Shown here piece after piece: positions 1-6,078 of a stretch of DNA of 12,767 nucleotides; positions within the stretch are counted from its first letter, which is position 1, and each line of letters begins with the position of its first letter. The translations under genes and the position numbers were made by a program. The notes below the pieces were generated by a model. It saw only the letters and a program-made list of their open reading frames with translations, did not search any database and was not told the origin of the DNA. The stretch comes from Mariprofundus sp. Its GTDB lineage: Bacteria; Pseudomonadota; Zetaproteobacteria; Mariprofundales; Mariprofundaceae. Location of the stretch: positions 1 through 12,767 of the forward strand of contig JAJFLF010000143.1 of assembly GCA_021772845.1 (NCBI GenBank), written 5' to 3'.

Positions 1-103
1 TCTTTTAGCCCCTTCTGCTTCCCACTTACTCCAGCCTTTGAACAGCCCATACATTCAACATTTAAGACCTGGACGGCTACATAGGAGTTCTCAAAAAAGT
101 ATC

Positions 104-187
104 TGCGACACACACACCGAAACAGAACACGAGATCATACAGCGAATAAAATACGCCTTCATCATCAATATTGATGATAAAACGCAT
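104..187 (-). repeat. Imperfect 84-bp direct repeat, copy A (left of the DinB gene)
   Basis: Read on the minus strand, this stretch aligns without gaps to 839-922, with 58 of 84 bases identical by my hand count. Both copies keep a TATGAT hexamer and a GATGATGAA block. Copy A also starts with ATG and reads as a 36-codon frame (187 down to the stop at 77-79) that is acidic and then hydrophobic. No good Shine-Dalgarno precedes it. It may be a duplicated upstream region, a remnant of a duplicated small gene, or part of a dispersed repeat family. Bases 1-103 and 188-274 show no supported gene. Confidence 0.45.
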
Positions 188-274
188 CTTTTTTCAGTCA
201 TTTCAGGTTTTAAGCTTGAATAATCAGATAATCGAAGCTCAGTGGCATATGCAGTGGCCCAAGGGACAGATTAT

Positions 275-808
275 TTAACTCTCCTCCATCATCATGACCA
301 GCAGATCGGTGACTCCGGGATCGATACCCGCGTGGAAGAGCATGTGTGTGGTCTGTCCACGGTGATGGGTCTGGTGATTGAAGAAATGCTGCAACAGAGA
401 TTCAAGCGGACGAACGTGCTCTTCTCTGGCCATGTTGCGGTAGTGAATCGGCTGGGCCAAGAGCTCAGGTGTCCATGTTTCAGCAAATTCGAGAATCAGG
501 CCATCGAGTGCACGGCGGGTATCAGTTAACTCAGCAAAATCATCAAAGAGAATATCACGCGATGATGCAGGGGTTGGGAATTCGGTGAGTGGATGCGCTA
601 AAGCTTCACGGCAACTGCTGTTGGTGGCGAAGCGGTGTAACCAGAACAGATCAGCCACCATGATATGGTTGAGCGTGCCGAGTATCGAACCGAAGTATGC
701 GTCTCTATCTTCGCTGATCGCCTCTTTTGGCAGCTCGGCCACCTTGGCAAACAGTTTGTCATTCATCCATTGGTTATAACGTGCCATGCGTTGCAGATAT
801 TCACTCAT
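275..808 (-). CDS. DinB-family metal-binding protein (four-helix bundle)
   Basis: This 177-residue protein belongs to the DinB/YfiT-like superfamily: small four-helix bundles that bind a divalent metal through three histidines. Visible signs are the N-terminal helix with YNQW (residues 11-14), a central LNHIMVADLFW helix giving H48, and the C-terminal HQTHHRGQ motif giving H145 and H149, spaced as in the family triad. Members include thiol transferases and many proteins of unknown function; the name reflects DNA-damage induction in Bacillus and does not indicate a polymerase. I chose ATG 808 because AGAGGGG lies 7 nt upstream. The frame stays open upstream to a GTG at 865 and beyond, through repeat copy B, but has no better start. 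No signal peptide is seen. Its substrate is not deducible. Confidence 0.85.
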   Translation of the reverse strand: MSEYLQRMARYNQWMNDKLFAKVAELPKEAISEDRDAYFGSILGTLNHIMVADLFWLHRFATNSSCREALAHPLTEFPTPASSRDILFDDFAELTDTRRALDGLILEFAETWTPELLAQPIHYRNMAREEHVRPLESLLQHFFNHQTHHRGQTTHMLFHAGIDPGVTDLLVMMMEES

Positions 809-838
809 GCCATCACCCCTCTCGCCTACGATTATAGC

Positions 839-922
839 AGAAAGAAACACACCGTAGTAGAACACAATATCATACAGTGAAAAATAGAGATATTCATCAT
901 CAAACTGAATGATTAAACAGAG
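839..922 (-). repeat. Imperfect 84-bp direct repeat, copy B (upstream of the DinB gene)
   Basis: This is the partner of copy A at a constant offset of 735 bases. It lies immediately upstream of the DinB start and is in frame with it. The shared TATGAT hexamer (871-876 on the minus strand) could be the -10 box of the DinB promoter, although no good -35 sits at the usual distance. Differences between copies fall largely at third codon positions or give conservative changes (V/L, F/Y, L/I) in the DinB frame. The repeat may therefore once have been coding. Bases 923-1056 show nothing else I can name. Confidence 0.45.
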
Positions 923-1056
923 GTTTTCTTCAGTACAACAGAAATAACGATTTAGACGGTGATATTATCGTAGATTAAGCCCTGAACTCAGTCCCATACG
1001 TTGAATAGCCGCACCTGTTCTTTACAATAACCAAGATAAATAATTCGATTAACGCC

Positions 1057-1200
1057 TTAGATTATTATGACCAAGAAACCCAGCGCTACTACTCCAACCA
1101 ACACCAGTAGTGCAAACTTAACACTATAGCGGTGCTGCTCAGGGATGAAGTTAAATGCTGGATGTTCGTCACTATTGTGATCATGAAAGGTAGTTGGCAT
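1057..1200 (-). CDS. Small single-pass membrane protein, 47 residues
   Basis: No family is recognised. ATG 1200 is preceded by a strong Shine-Dalgarno (GAGGAGGT, 5 nt upstream), and the frame runs 47 codons to TAA. The product has a polar, histidine-rich N-terminus (residues 1-24, starting MPTTFHDHNSDEH). A single hydrophobic segment follows from about residue 27 to the end (SVKFALLVLVGVVALGFLV), flanked by H23, R24 and K28. It looks like an inner-membrane protein with its tail in or at the bilayer and no C-terminal soluble part. A consensus TATAAT box lies about 50 nt upstream of the start. It is too short for usual ORF cut-offs, and the overlapping longer frame (1089-1337) has no ribosome site. 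Function unknown; the histidines could be structural or metal-binding. Confidence 0.6.
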   Translation of the reverse strand: MPTTFHDHNSDEHPAFNFIPEQHRYSVKFALLVLVGVVALGFLVIII

Positions 1201-1251
1201 CTCGCACCTCCTCGCTCTATCAGCTCTTTGTCCTGATCTAGCATCTTTATG

Positions 1252-1257
1252 ATTATA
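1252..1257 (-). promoter_or_regulatory. Consensus -10 box for the 47-residue membrane protein
   Basis: Minus-strand TATAAT, a perfect sigma-70 -10 hexamer, lies about 50 nt before ATG 1200. That leaves a leader of about 45 nt ending in the GGAGG site. The -35 region at 16-18 nt spacing is poor, so the promoter may be weak or activator-dependent. Confidence 0.4.
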
Positions 1258-1422
1258 CGCCGATTGAACAAAAAAGCCATCCGGTTTGGGCCATCATCTA
1301 CAGAAAACAACGGCTTAAGCTGGTCAAACACCGTCATCAGACATCACCGGTCTGAGAGACTGCTATCTCATAAGTATTCATCATCCATGTAGCTCACCCG
1401 TTCGGGCTGCCTAAAGTCAGTC

Positions 1423-1446
1423 CCATTCTGCTATCCTGCAGAATGG
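1423..1446. other. 9-bp hairpin in the gene-free region
   Basis: CCATTCTGC and GCAGAATGG form a perfect 9-bp stem around the 6-nt loop TATCCT. No T-run follows on either strand, so a simple intrinsic terminator is not supported. It lies in the stretch 1201-1848, where I see no gene. That stretch otherwise holds the -10 box at 1252, the structured element at 1490, the hairpin at 1616 and the promoter of the stress protein. Confidence 0.4.
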
Positions 1447-1489
1447 TGATTCGGTACTTTGTGTGTTGGTTAGTTATCCCCGTTTCTAG

Positions 1490-1577
1490 CTGTCCCAATC
1501 AAAGATTGGCCAGATGGAAAAAGCAGCAGATCTCCGAGGCGCAGCCGAGCTAGCTGGTGCCCATCTGGACAGTTTTT
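1490..1577 (+). ncRNA. Possible structured RNA or palindromic element ending in a T-run
   Basis: The two ends pair. CTGT (1490-1493) pairs with ACAG (1569-1572), and CCAGATGG (1510-1517) pairs with CCATCTGG (1561-1568). Between the two left-hand strands sits a separate perfect hairpin, CCAATC-AAA-GATTGG (1495-1509). Together they make a three-way-junction-like fold of 12 outer base pairs, followed directly by TTTTT (1573-1577). The interior (1518-1560) has only weak pairing, such as GGC-GCA-GCC. This could be a short RNA ending in a terminator, a folded leader, or a miniature palindromic mobile element. No promoter was recognised for it. Confidence 0.3.
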
Positions 1578-1615
1578 GTGAGGAATTTGACAGATAGTCC
1601 GGGCGGCCTTTCTTG

Positions 1616-1642
1616 GTTCTTCTTTGGCCGACAAAGAAGAAC
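1616..1642. repeat. 11-bp perfect hairpin, possible dispersed-repeat fragment
   Basis: GTTCTTCTTTG and CAAAGAAGAAC pair perfectly around the 5-nt loop GCCGA. The 1590-1740 surroundings carry frames open in both directions but with no ribosome site. They resemble, from memory only, hairpin-bearing sequences recurring between genes in gammaproteobacterial genomes, often mis-annotated as small proteins. The frame from 1624 to 1821 is therefore not called as a gene. No T-run follows the stem. Confidence 0.35.
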
Positions 1643-1774
1643 AGAGCACGCAAAGCAGCTCTCAAGATAAGACTTTCAGGCGAACTGAACTACAGGCCTA
1701 TCGCGCAGCGGGAGCGGTTTCAGGAACCACTATCCCCTTTTCACCCTGCTTCGCCCTTCACCTAATAATTTTAA

Positions 1775-1803
1775 TTTCAAAAGAGCGTAACTGCGCGTAT
1801 AAT
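1775..1803 (+). promoter_or_regulatory. Probable sigma-70 promoter of the universal stress protein gene
   Basis: A perfect TATAAT at 1798-1803 lies 17 nt after a weak -35-like TTTCAA at 1775-1780. The predicted start near 1810 gives a leader of about 40 nt carrying the AGGAG site at 1838-1842. Confidence 0.45.
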
Positions 1804-1848
1804 AATCAACAGAGCAAGTGATAAATCCAGATGACGCAGGAGTTAATC

Positions 1849-2289
1849 ATGATCAATAATGGGATTATTTTAGTACCAACCGATTTCTCGGATCACTCTA
1901 ATGAAGCACTCAAACATGCATGCATATTGGCGCCACAGTTCAATGCGGAAATTCATCTGCTGCATGTCATTACCTCATACACTGATTTTGATGCTGATCT
2001 GATTTCTACGTTCCAGGTAGATGAGATGCAGAAACTGCAGCATGAGAGTGCAATCAAGCGTATTGCTGATCAGGCGAGAAGTGTCGATCAGGTTATTACG
2101 ACACACACTACAGTCGCACAGGGAGATCCGGCGAAAAGTATCTGTGATTGTGCCAGCGAACTCTCTGCCAATTTGATTATCACTGGCCGCCATGGCCATC
2201 AGGGCATGCTTGAACACATGTTGATTGGTTCAACTGCAGAACGCATCGTTCGTTTCGCACCCTGTTCAGTGCTGATTGCAATGCCGTAA
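1849..2289 (+). CDS. Universal stress protein, UspA family
   Basis: This is a 146-residue single-domain Usp, the normal family length: a cytoplasmic Rossmann-like alpha/beta fold that often binds ATP. The N-terminal strand IILVPTDFS (6-14) ends in the conserved Asp (D12) that contacts adenine. The C-terminal GRHGHQGMLEHMLIGSTAE (113-131) is the phosphate and ribose loop. It matches G-x2-G-x9-G-[ST] except for one additional residue between the second and third glycines, so ATP binding is likely but not certain. Start ATG 1849 is chosen because AGGAG (1838-1842) sits 6 nt before it; the in-frame ATG at 1831 lacks a ribosome site. It appears to be monocistronic with a near-consensus -10. Such proteins are typically induced by starvation or respiratory stress; its own partner is unknown. 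Confidence 0.92.
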   Translation: MINNGIILVPTDFSDHSNEALKHACILAPQFNAEIHLLHVITSYTDFDADLISTFQVDEMQKLQHESAIKRIADQARSVDQVITTHTTVAQGDPAKSICDCASELSANLIITGRHGHQGMLEHMLIGSTAERIVRFAPCSVLIAMP

Positions 2290-2402
2290 ACTACTGCAAT
2301 CGAATTCAGGAAAGCGTTTCTCATTGCGTGTTTGAGCATGAAATCAGCCATCCCTCCTCTGCCGGAAATTCATTGGGTGCCAAAGACAAGAGATAGCATG
2401 AG

Positions 2403-2420
2403 TTGGCACGGTTCTTGGTA
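2403..2420 (+). promoter_or_regulatory. Sigma-54-like promoter before the diiron sensor and kinase genes
   Basis: TTGGCACGGTTCTTGGTA matches the -24 element of the RpoN consensus (TGGCACG-N4-TTGCW) exactly, with the required 10 nt between the -24 GG and the -12 dinucleotide. The -12 element is TTGG rather than TTGC, a mismatch in a normally critical base. The predicted start near 2430 fits the GTG start at 2460. A sigma-70 alternative is poor: the only -10-like GATAAT (2429-2434) has no -35 at 16-18 nt. Confidence 0.4.
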
Positions 2421-2459
2421 CTACAAGAGATAATTAGAAATATCAAAGAGAGGGAAATC

Positions 2460-3236
2460 GTGGCGAAAGAACAGTTCAGCGACATCCAAATCAATATGAA
2501 AGAACCCACCATCCTTTTCCAAGAGGACGGACACACCCTCTACTGGCTTGGTATTACCGATGAGACTGCATTCCGATGTAATGCTTATCTCATTGTCGAT
2601 GGCGACGAAGCGATTATTGTCGACCCCGGTTCCCGAAGCTTTTTTGAACAGGTGAAAAAACGCGTTGCCCAGATTCTGACACCTGAATCGGTTACCGGCA
2701 TGATTCTTTGTCATCAGGATCCCGATGTGGCTGCCTCCATGGTGGACTGGCTTGCACTCAATCCGAAATCCACCGTATTTACCTCACCGCGCACCGTGGT
2801 ACTACTGCCCCACTATGGAGAGAAAAACTTCATCACCTACGATATCGAAGAGAGTCCCCGTTACGAGCTGCCGTCGGGACGTGCTCTAAGCTTCATTTCT
2901 GCACCATTCCTGCACTCACCTGCGGCTTTTGTCACTTATGATGAAAGTGCACGCGCCCTGCTATCCGGTGATATCTGGGCTGCTTTGACCACGGATTGGG
3001 AACTTGTCACGCAGGATTTCGACATGCATGCGCTCAACATGGATCTGTTCCATATCGACTATATGGCATCGAATGTGGCTGCCAGAGGATTCGTCAATAA
3101 AGTTGCCCATCTTCAGATCGATGCCATTCTGCCGCAGCATGGTTCAATCATTGCCCGAAAAGATGTGCCGGCAGCACTCGATTATCTCAGAGAGCTGCGC
3201 TGTGGAACCGATATCGCTTATCCTGAGCTTGGATAA
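2460..3236 (+). CDS. ODP-type oxygen-binding diiron protein (metallo-beta-lactamase fold)
   Basis: This 258-residue protein is the diiron half of a flavodiiron protein without the flavodoxin domain. The six iron ligands of that family are all visible: H85-x-D87-x-D89 (CHQDPDV), H152 (APFLHSP), D171 (LLSGDIW) and H227 (PQHGSI). Use of HxDxD rather than HxHxDH separates it from hydrolytic beta-lactamase-fold enzymes. Stand-alone ODPs, as in Treponema and Thermotoga, bind O2 stably and act as sensors. The lack of any electron-donating flavin domain here argues for sensing over reduction, although NO or peroxide binding is possible. Start GTG 2460 follows GAGAGGG by about 6 nt; the upstream TTG 2403 lies inside the promoter. 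The kinase gene follows after only 5 nt, implying co-translation and partnership. Confidence 0.85.
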   Translation: MAKEQFSDIQINMKEPTILFQEDGHTLYWLGITDETAFRCNAYLIVDGDEAIIVDPGSRSFFEQVKKRVAQILTPESVTGMILCHQDPDVAASMVDWLALNPKSTVFTSPRTVVLLPHYGEKNFITYDIEESPRYELPSGRALSFISAPFLHSPAAFVTYDESARALLSGDIWAALTTDWELVTQDFDMHALNMDLFHIDYMASNVAARGFVNKVAHLQIDAILPQHGSIIARKDVPAALDYLRELRCGTDIAYPELG

Positions 3237-3241
3237 AAACT

Positions 3242-5263
3242 GTGAGTTCAGAACTGGAGAAAAAAAACCAGGCACTTGAACAGCGGGTTAAACTGCTTGA
3301 GCAGGCCATGCGGCAATCGGCCCGCATTCGCCAGCAGTTCAATGATGCGCAGCGTGAACTCCAGGCCAGCAGAGGCCGCTACCACGCCCTGATTCAGCAC
3401 GCCTTCGATGCTATCCTCATTATTGCCAACAATGGTGAGGTCAGTGAAGCCAATCCGACAGCCTGCGCGCTTTTCGACAGATCCGAGCAGGAGCTGAACG
3501 GACTGAATATCAAGCAGCTTATCCCATCTCTGCAAATCGAAAAGTTCAGCGCAAATACAGACCACCGTATCCACGAATATGATGGTCTCAGAAAAGATGG
3601 TGAAATTGTTCCACTTGAGGTGACGGCAAGTGCTCTGGATCTGGAACATGATGCATTTCTCTCGATTACTGCCCGCGACATTAGCGAACGCAAACAGGCT
3701 GATATGCTCAGGCAACAGATCCAGCATGAACTCGAGGAGATGGTGGCCGAGCGCAACAGCGAACTGTTAAAGTTGAATACAGCCGTAGAGCAGGCATCCG
3801 AGATCCTGATGGTTACCACCCCCGATGGAACAATCGAATATATAAACGATGCATTTGAACGCATTACAGGCATTGCAAAACAGAATGCGCTGGGTAAAAA
3901 ACCATCGATTCTGCGCAGCGAATACCACGAAGATGCCTTCTTCAAAAAGATGTGGGAGACCATTTCACAGGGCAAAAGCTGGGAGGGGCGCATCATCAAC
4001 AAACGACAGGATGGCAGCCTGTTTCCCGCCCTCACCTCCATCTCACCCGTATTTCATGGCTCAAGCAAAGAGATCACCAGTTACGTCTGCATCTCTCAGG
4101 ATATCTCCGAACAGGAGAAAATGGAGAAGCAGATGCGCCAATCCCAGAAGATGGAGGCTGTCGGTACGCTGACCAGCGGCATTGCGCATGAATTTAACAA
4201 TATGCTGGCGGGTATCCTGGGCAATCTCTATCTTCTCAAAAGCAGATTGGTCTCCGATCCTAAAGGCTGCAAGCAACTTGCTACTGCTGAGGATCTTTCA
4301 CAAAAAGCGGCACAGATGATCAAACAGCTACTCACCTTTTCCCACAAAGATAACGCTGTCATGAAACCGGTTAATCTCTCCATTCTACTCAAGGAGTCTT
4401 ACAAGATTGCCAGCATCGCCATTCCCGAGAGCACCTCTCTGCACGGAGAATTCTGCCCACAACAACTGATGGTACAGGGTGATGCAACCCAGCTTCAGCA
4501 GATTCTCATGAATCTATTGAAGAATGCGCATGATGCCTGTGGCAAAAGAGGCAGGGTTACCGTTGCAGTAATACCGTTTACAGCAGATGCCAGTTTCAGA
4601 ATGAAACACCCGCATATTAACAGCACACACTTTGCACATCTGCAGGTGCGCGATAACGGTTGTGGCATTGCAAAAGATGATATCGCAAGAATATTTGAAC
4701 CCTTCTTTACCACCAAAAAAGCCGGTCAAGGTACAGGCCTTGGCCTCTCGATGATTTACGGAGCAATTGGGCAGCATGATGGTGTCATTGAGGTCGACAG
4801 CGCTCCCGGCGCCACCAGCTTCGATATTTACCTGCCGCTGATCGAGAAACAGGAAGAGGCTGAAATGGTAGCTATAGAGGTCGTTACTGGCCTGCACGAA
4901 AAAATATTACATGTTGATGATGATGAGAGTATCCGTGAAATCACATCTGAAATATTAGCATCTCTAAACTATTCAACGGTTCAAGCTGGAGATGGCGAGC
5001 AGGCTGTAGCACTATTTTTGAAAAACCCGGATACATTCTCACTGGTGATTCTTGATGTTGTGATGCCCAAGCTTGGTGGTGTGGGTGCAGCAAATCTGAT
5101 CCGTAAACAGAGACCTGATATCCCTCTTATTTTCCTGACTGGCTACGGCGAACATGAGATCGATCCTGATCAGTTGAATATGCAGACTGTTGTAGTGCTC
5201 TCTAAGCCATTTAGTGTGCCTGATCTTAGCCATGCCATTCAGGATTTATTGAGCAGGGCTTAA
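3242..5263 (+). CDS. PAS-PAS hybrid sensor histidine kinase with C-terminal receiver
   Basis: This is a 673-residue soluble kinase with no signal peptide or membrane segment. Domains in order: a coiled coil (about 1-45); PAS 1 (about 46-150, ending SITARDISER); a linking helix (151-180); PAS 2 (about 181-290); HisKA with phospho-acceptor H316 in GIAHEFNN; HATPase with N box LMNLLKNAHDAC, G1 DNGCGI and FEPFFTTK plus the GTGLGL lid (about 405-535); and a receiver (about 553-670) with phospho-acceptor D605 in LVILDVVMP and K655 in SKPF. There is no HPt or DNA-binding output, so the phosphate must pass to a partner elsewhere or the receiver feeds back. Start GTG 3242 has only a weak GGA site, but its 5-nt gap from the ODP gene suggests coupled translation. 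The likely input is the adjacent diiron protein, possibly through the coiled coil or PAS 1. Confidence 0.92.
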   Translation: MSSELEKKNQALEQRVKLLEQAMRQSARIRQQFNDAQRELQASRGRYHALIQHAFDAILIIANNGEVSEANPTACALFDRSEQELNGLNIKQLIPSLQIEKFSANTDHRIHEYDGLRKDGEIVPLEVTASALDLEHDAFLSITARDISERKQADMLRQQIQHELEEMVAERNSELLKLNTAVEQASEILMVTTPDGTIEYINDAFERITGIAKQNALGKKPSILRSEYHEDAFFKKMWETISQGKSWEGRIINKRQDGSLFPALTSISPVFHGSSKEITSYVCISQDISEQEKMEKQMRQSQKMEAVGTLTSGIAHEFNNMLAGILGNLYLLKSRLVSDPKGCKQLATAEDLSQKAAQMIKQLLTFSHKDNAVMKPVNLSILLKESYKIASIAIPESTSLHGEFCPQQLMVQGDATQLQQILMNLLKNAHDACGKRGRVTVAVIPFTADASFRMKHPHINSTHFAHLQVRDNGCGIAKDDIARIFEPFFTTKKAGQGTGLGLSMIYGAIGQHDGVIEVDSAPGATSFDIYLPLIEKQEEAEMVAIEVVTGLHEKILHVDDDESIREITSEILASLNYSTVQAGDGEQAVALFLKNPDTFSLVILDVVMPKLGGVGAANLIRKQRPDIPLIFLTGYGEHEIDPDQLNMQTVVVLSKPFSVPDLSHAIQDLLSRA

Positions 5264-5299
5264 CAAAACGTACTTTTCTTCAATAGTCTTCTGAAAATA

Positions 5300-5425
5300 T
5301 CAGCTCAAGCAAACAACACCCAGGCTAAATGTCATCATAACGAGCCAGATCTGCAGAGCAGCTTTAATACTGGCTCTATATAGCCCCGAAGATAATCGAA
5401 GCTTGAATGTGCATGATGGTAGCAT
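5300..5425 (-). CDS. Small membrane protein, 41 residues
   Basis: No family is recognised. ATG 5425 is preceded by a perfect Shine-Dalgarno, AAGGAGGT, with about 6 nt spacing. A good sigma-70 promoter lies 26-55 nt upstream. The 41-codon frame ends in TGA. The N-terminus is basic (K8, R10, R17, K21) with two of the protein's three cysteines nearby or following (C5, C39). A hydrophobic helix runs from about residue 23 to the end (ALQIWLVMMTFSLGVVCL), so an inside-basic single-pass membrane protein is predicted. It is antisense to the gap between the hybrid kinase and the PilZ gene and too short for common ORF cut-offs. A 7-bp inverted repeat (GAGCCAG/CTGGCTC, 5342-5376) lies within its codons. 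It may be a regulatory or toxin-like peptide, but the sequence does not say which. Confidence 0.55.
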   Translation of the reverse strand: MLPSCTFKLRLSSGLYRASIKAALQIWLVMMTFSLGVVCLS

Positions 5426-5450
5426 TGTGAACCTCCTTCTTCTTCTACAC

Positions 5451-5480
5451 TTTATAACGCAAAACAGTTTTTATATGCAA
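5451..5480 (-). promoter_or_regulatory. Sigma-70 promoter of the 41-residue membrane protein
   Basis: On the minus strand, TTGCAT (5475-5480) and TATAAA (5451-5456) are spaced 18 nt apart, four and five matches to the -35 and -10 consensus. Transcription would start near 5444, giving a leader of about 20 nt that contains the AAGGAGGT site. Confidence 0.5.
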
Positions 5481-5520
5481 TCATCTACTGATCGGGAGAA
5501 AAGGGATTATCATCATAGAA

Positions 5521-5536
5521 TGGCACCGAGCTTGCC
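5521..5536 (+). promoter_or_regulatory. Sigma-54-like promoter of the PilZ gene
   Basis: TGGCACCGAGCTTGCC matches the RpoN consensus TGGCACG-N4-TTGCW except at two less critical positions (7 and 16). The -24 GG and -12 GC are both present with exactly 10 nt between them. The predicted start near 5547 gives a leader of about 56 nt to ATG 5604. I did not identify an enhancer or IHF site upstream. Confidence 0.6.
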
Positions 5537-5603
5537 TTCAAATGATTAGTGCTTGTGAGCGTATCTATCAGTATACTTGAAACATCTATCCGAAGGTGAT
5601 CTT

Positions 5604-5990
5604 ATGAAATCATACCATAATCAACGTCAATATAGCCGCTCTAAAGTGGCGGTTGCTGCAACACTCACACCAGCGATTGGAGAAGCCTTCGGGGTGGAGG
5701 TGGTTGATTTGAGTATGAGTGGCATCTTTCTGAACAGTGACAGGAGCCTGGAAGCCGGCACCGAATGTCAGCTCACTATTTTATTTGGTCACTTCAAACA
5801 CGAACTGCCTATTATTGCTGAGGCCGTGGTGGTGAGGTCTATGCCAGGCGGCATCGCCTTGCGATTTAAAGAGGTGAAACTGGAAACACTGCCCAGCATG
5901 CAAGGTCTTATTATTGATCATGCCGATGATCCTGAGCTGGCGAAAGTGGAGTGCTCTTCTGGTGGTGGTTATATTTTTCAGGGCGAATAA
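5604..5990 (+). CDS. PilZ-domain c-di-GMP-binding protein
   Basis: This is a 128-residue single-domain PilZ protein, a cytoplasmic effector that binds the second messenger c-di-GMP. Both ligand motifs are intact: RxxxR as R8-QYS-R12, and DxSxxG as D35-L-S37-MS-G40. A beta barrel follows, and the C-terminal part (about 105-128) is acidic then glycine/serine-rich. The start is ATG 5604, preceded by GAAGGTGA; the in-frame TTG at 5577 has no ribosome site. Stand-alone PilZ proteins of this size commonly control flagella, pili or exopolysaccharide by contact with a partner. The gene has its own sigma-54-like promoter and converges with the amber-interrupted kinase. No GGDEF or EAL gene lies in the window, so its c-di-GMP source is elsewhere. 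Confidence 0.9.
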   Translation: MKSYHNQRQYSRSKVAVAATLTPAIGEAFGVEVVDLSMSGIFLNSDRSLEAGTECQLTILFGHFKHELPIIAEAVVVRSMPGGIALRFKEVKLETLPSMQGLIIDHADDPELAKVECSSGGGYIFQGE

Positions 5991-6078
5991 TCGTTGATTA
6001 AAGCTGCCATATCCTGCCCAAACAGAGAGAGGAATTACCTTATCAATGCACTCTAATGGTTTGAATATAGGGATGTTT

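Noticed and set aside
1..54. Minus-strand frame from ATG 54 (reading MYGLFKGWSKWE...) open to the left edge
   Set aside because: Only 18 codons are visible, there is no clear Shine-Dalgarno, and another frame from ATG 50 is also open to the edge, so a gene start cannot be supported.
1089..1337. 82-codon minus-strand frame overlapping the small membrane protein
   Set aside because: It has no ribosome site at its start and its frame differs from the 47-codon frame, which has GAGGAGGT directly before ATG.
1624..1821. 65-codon plus-strand frame in the gene-free region
   Set aside because: It starts inside the hairpin, has no ribosome site and low-complexity composition, and overlaps the promoter of the stress protein gene.
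3394..4041. Long 215-codon minus-strand frame within the kinase gene
   Set aside because: It is a codon-usage shadow of the plus-strand kinase, Ser/Arg-rich, with no recognisable domain or ribosome site.
225..5404. Shared 14-mer AGATAATCGAAGCT near 226-239 and 5391-5404
   Set aside because: A 14-base match in a window of this size is expected by chance about one time in three, and the flanks do not align.
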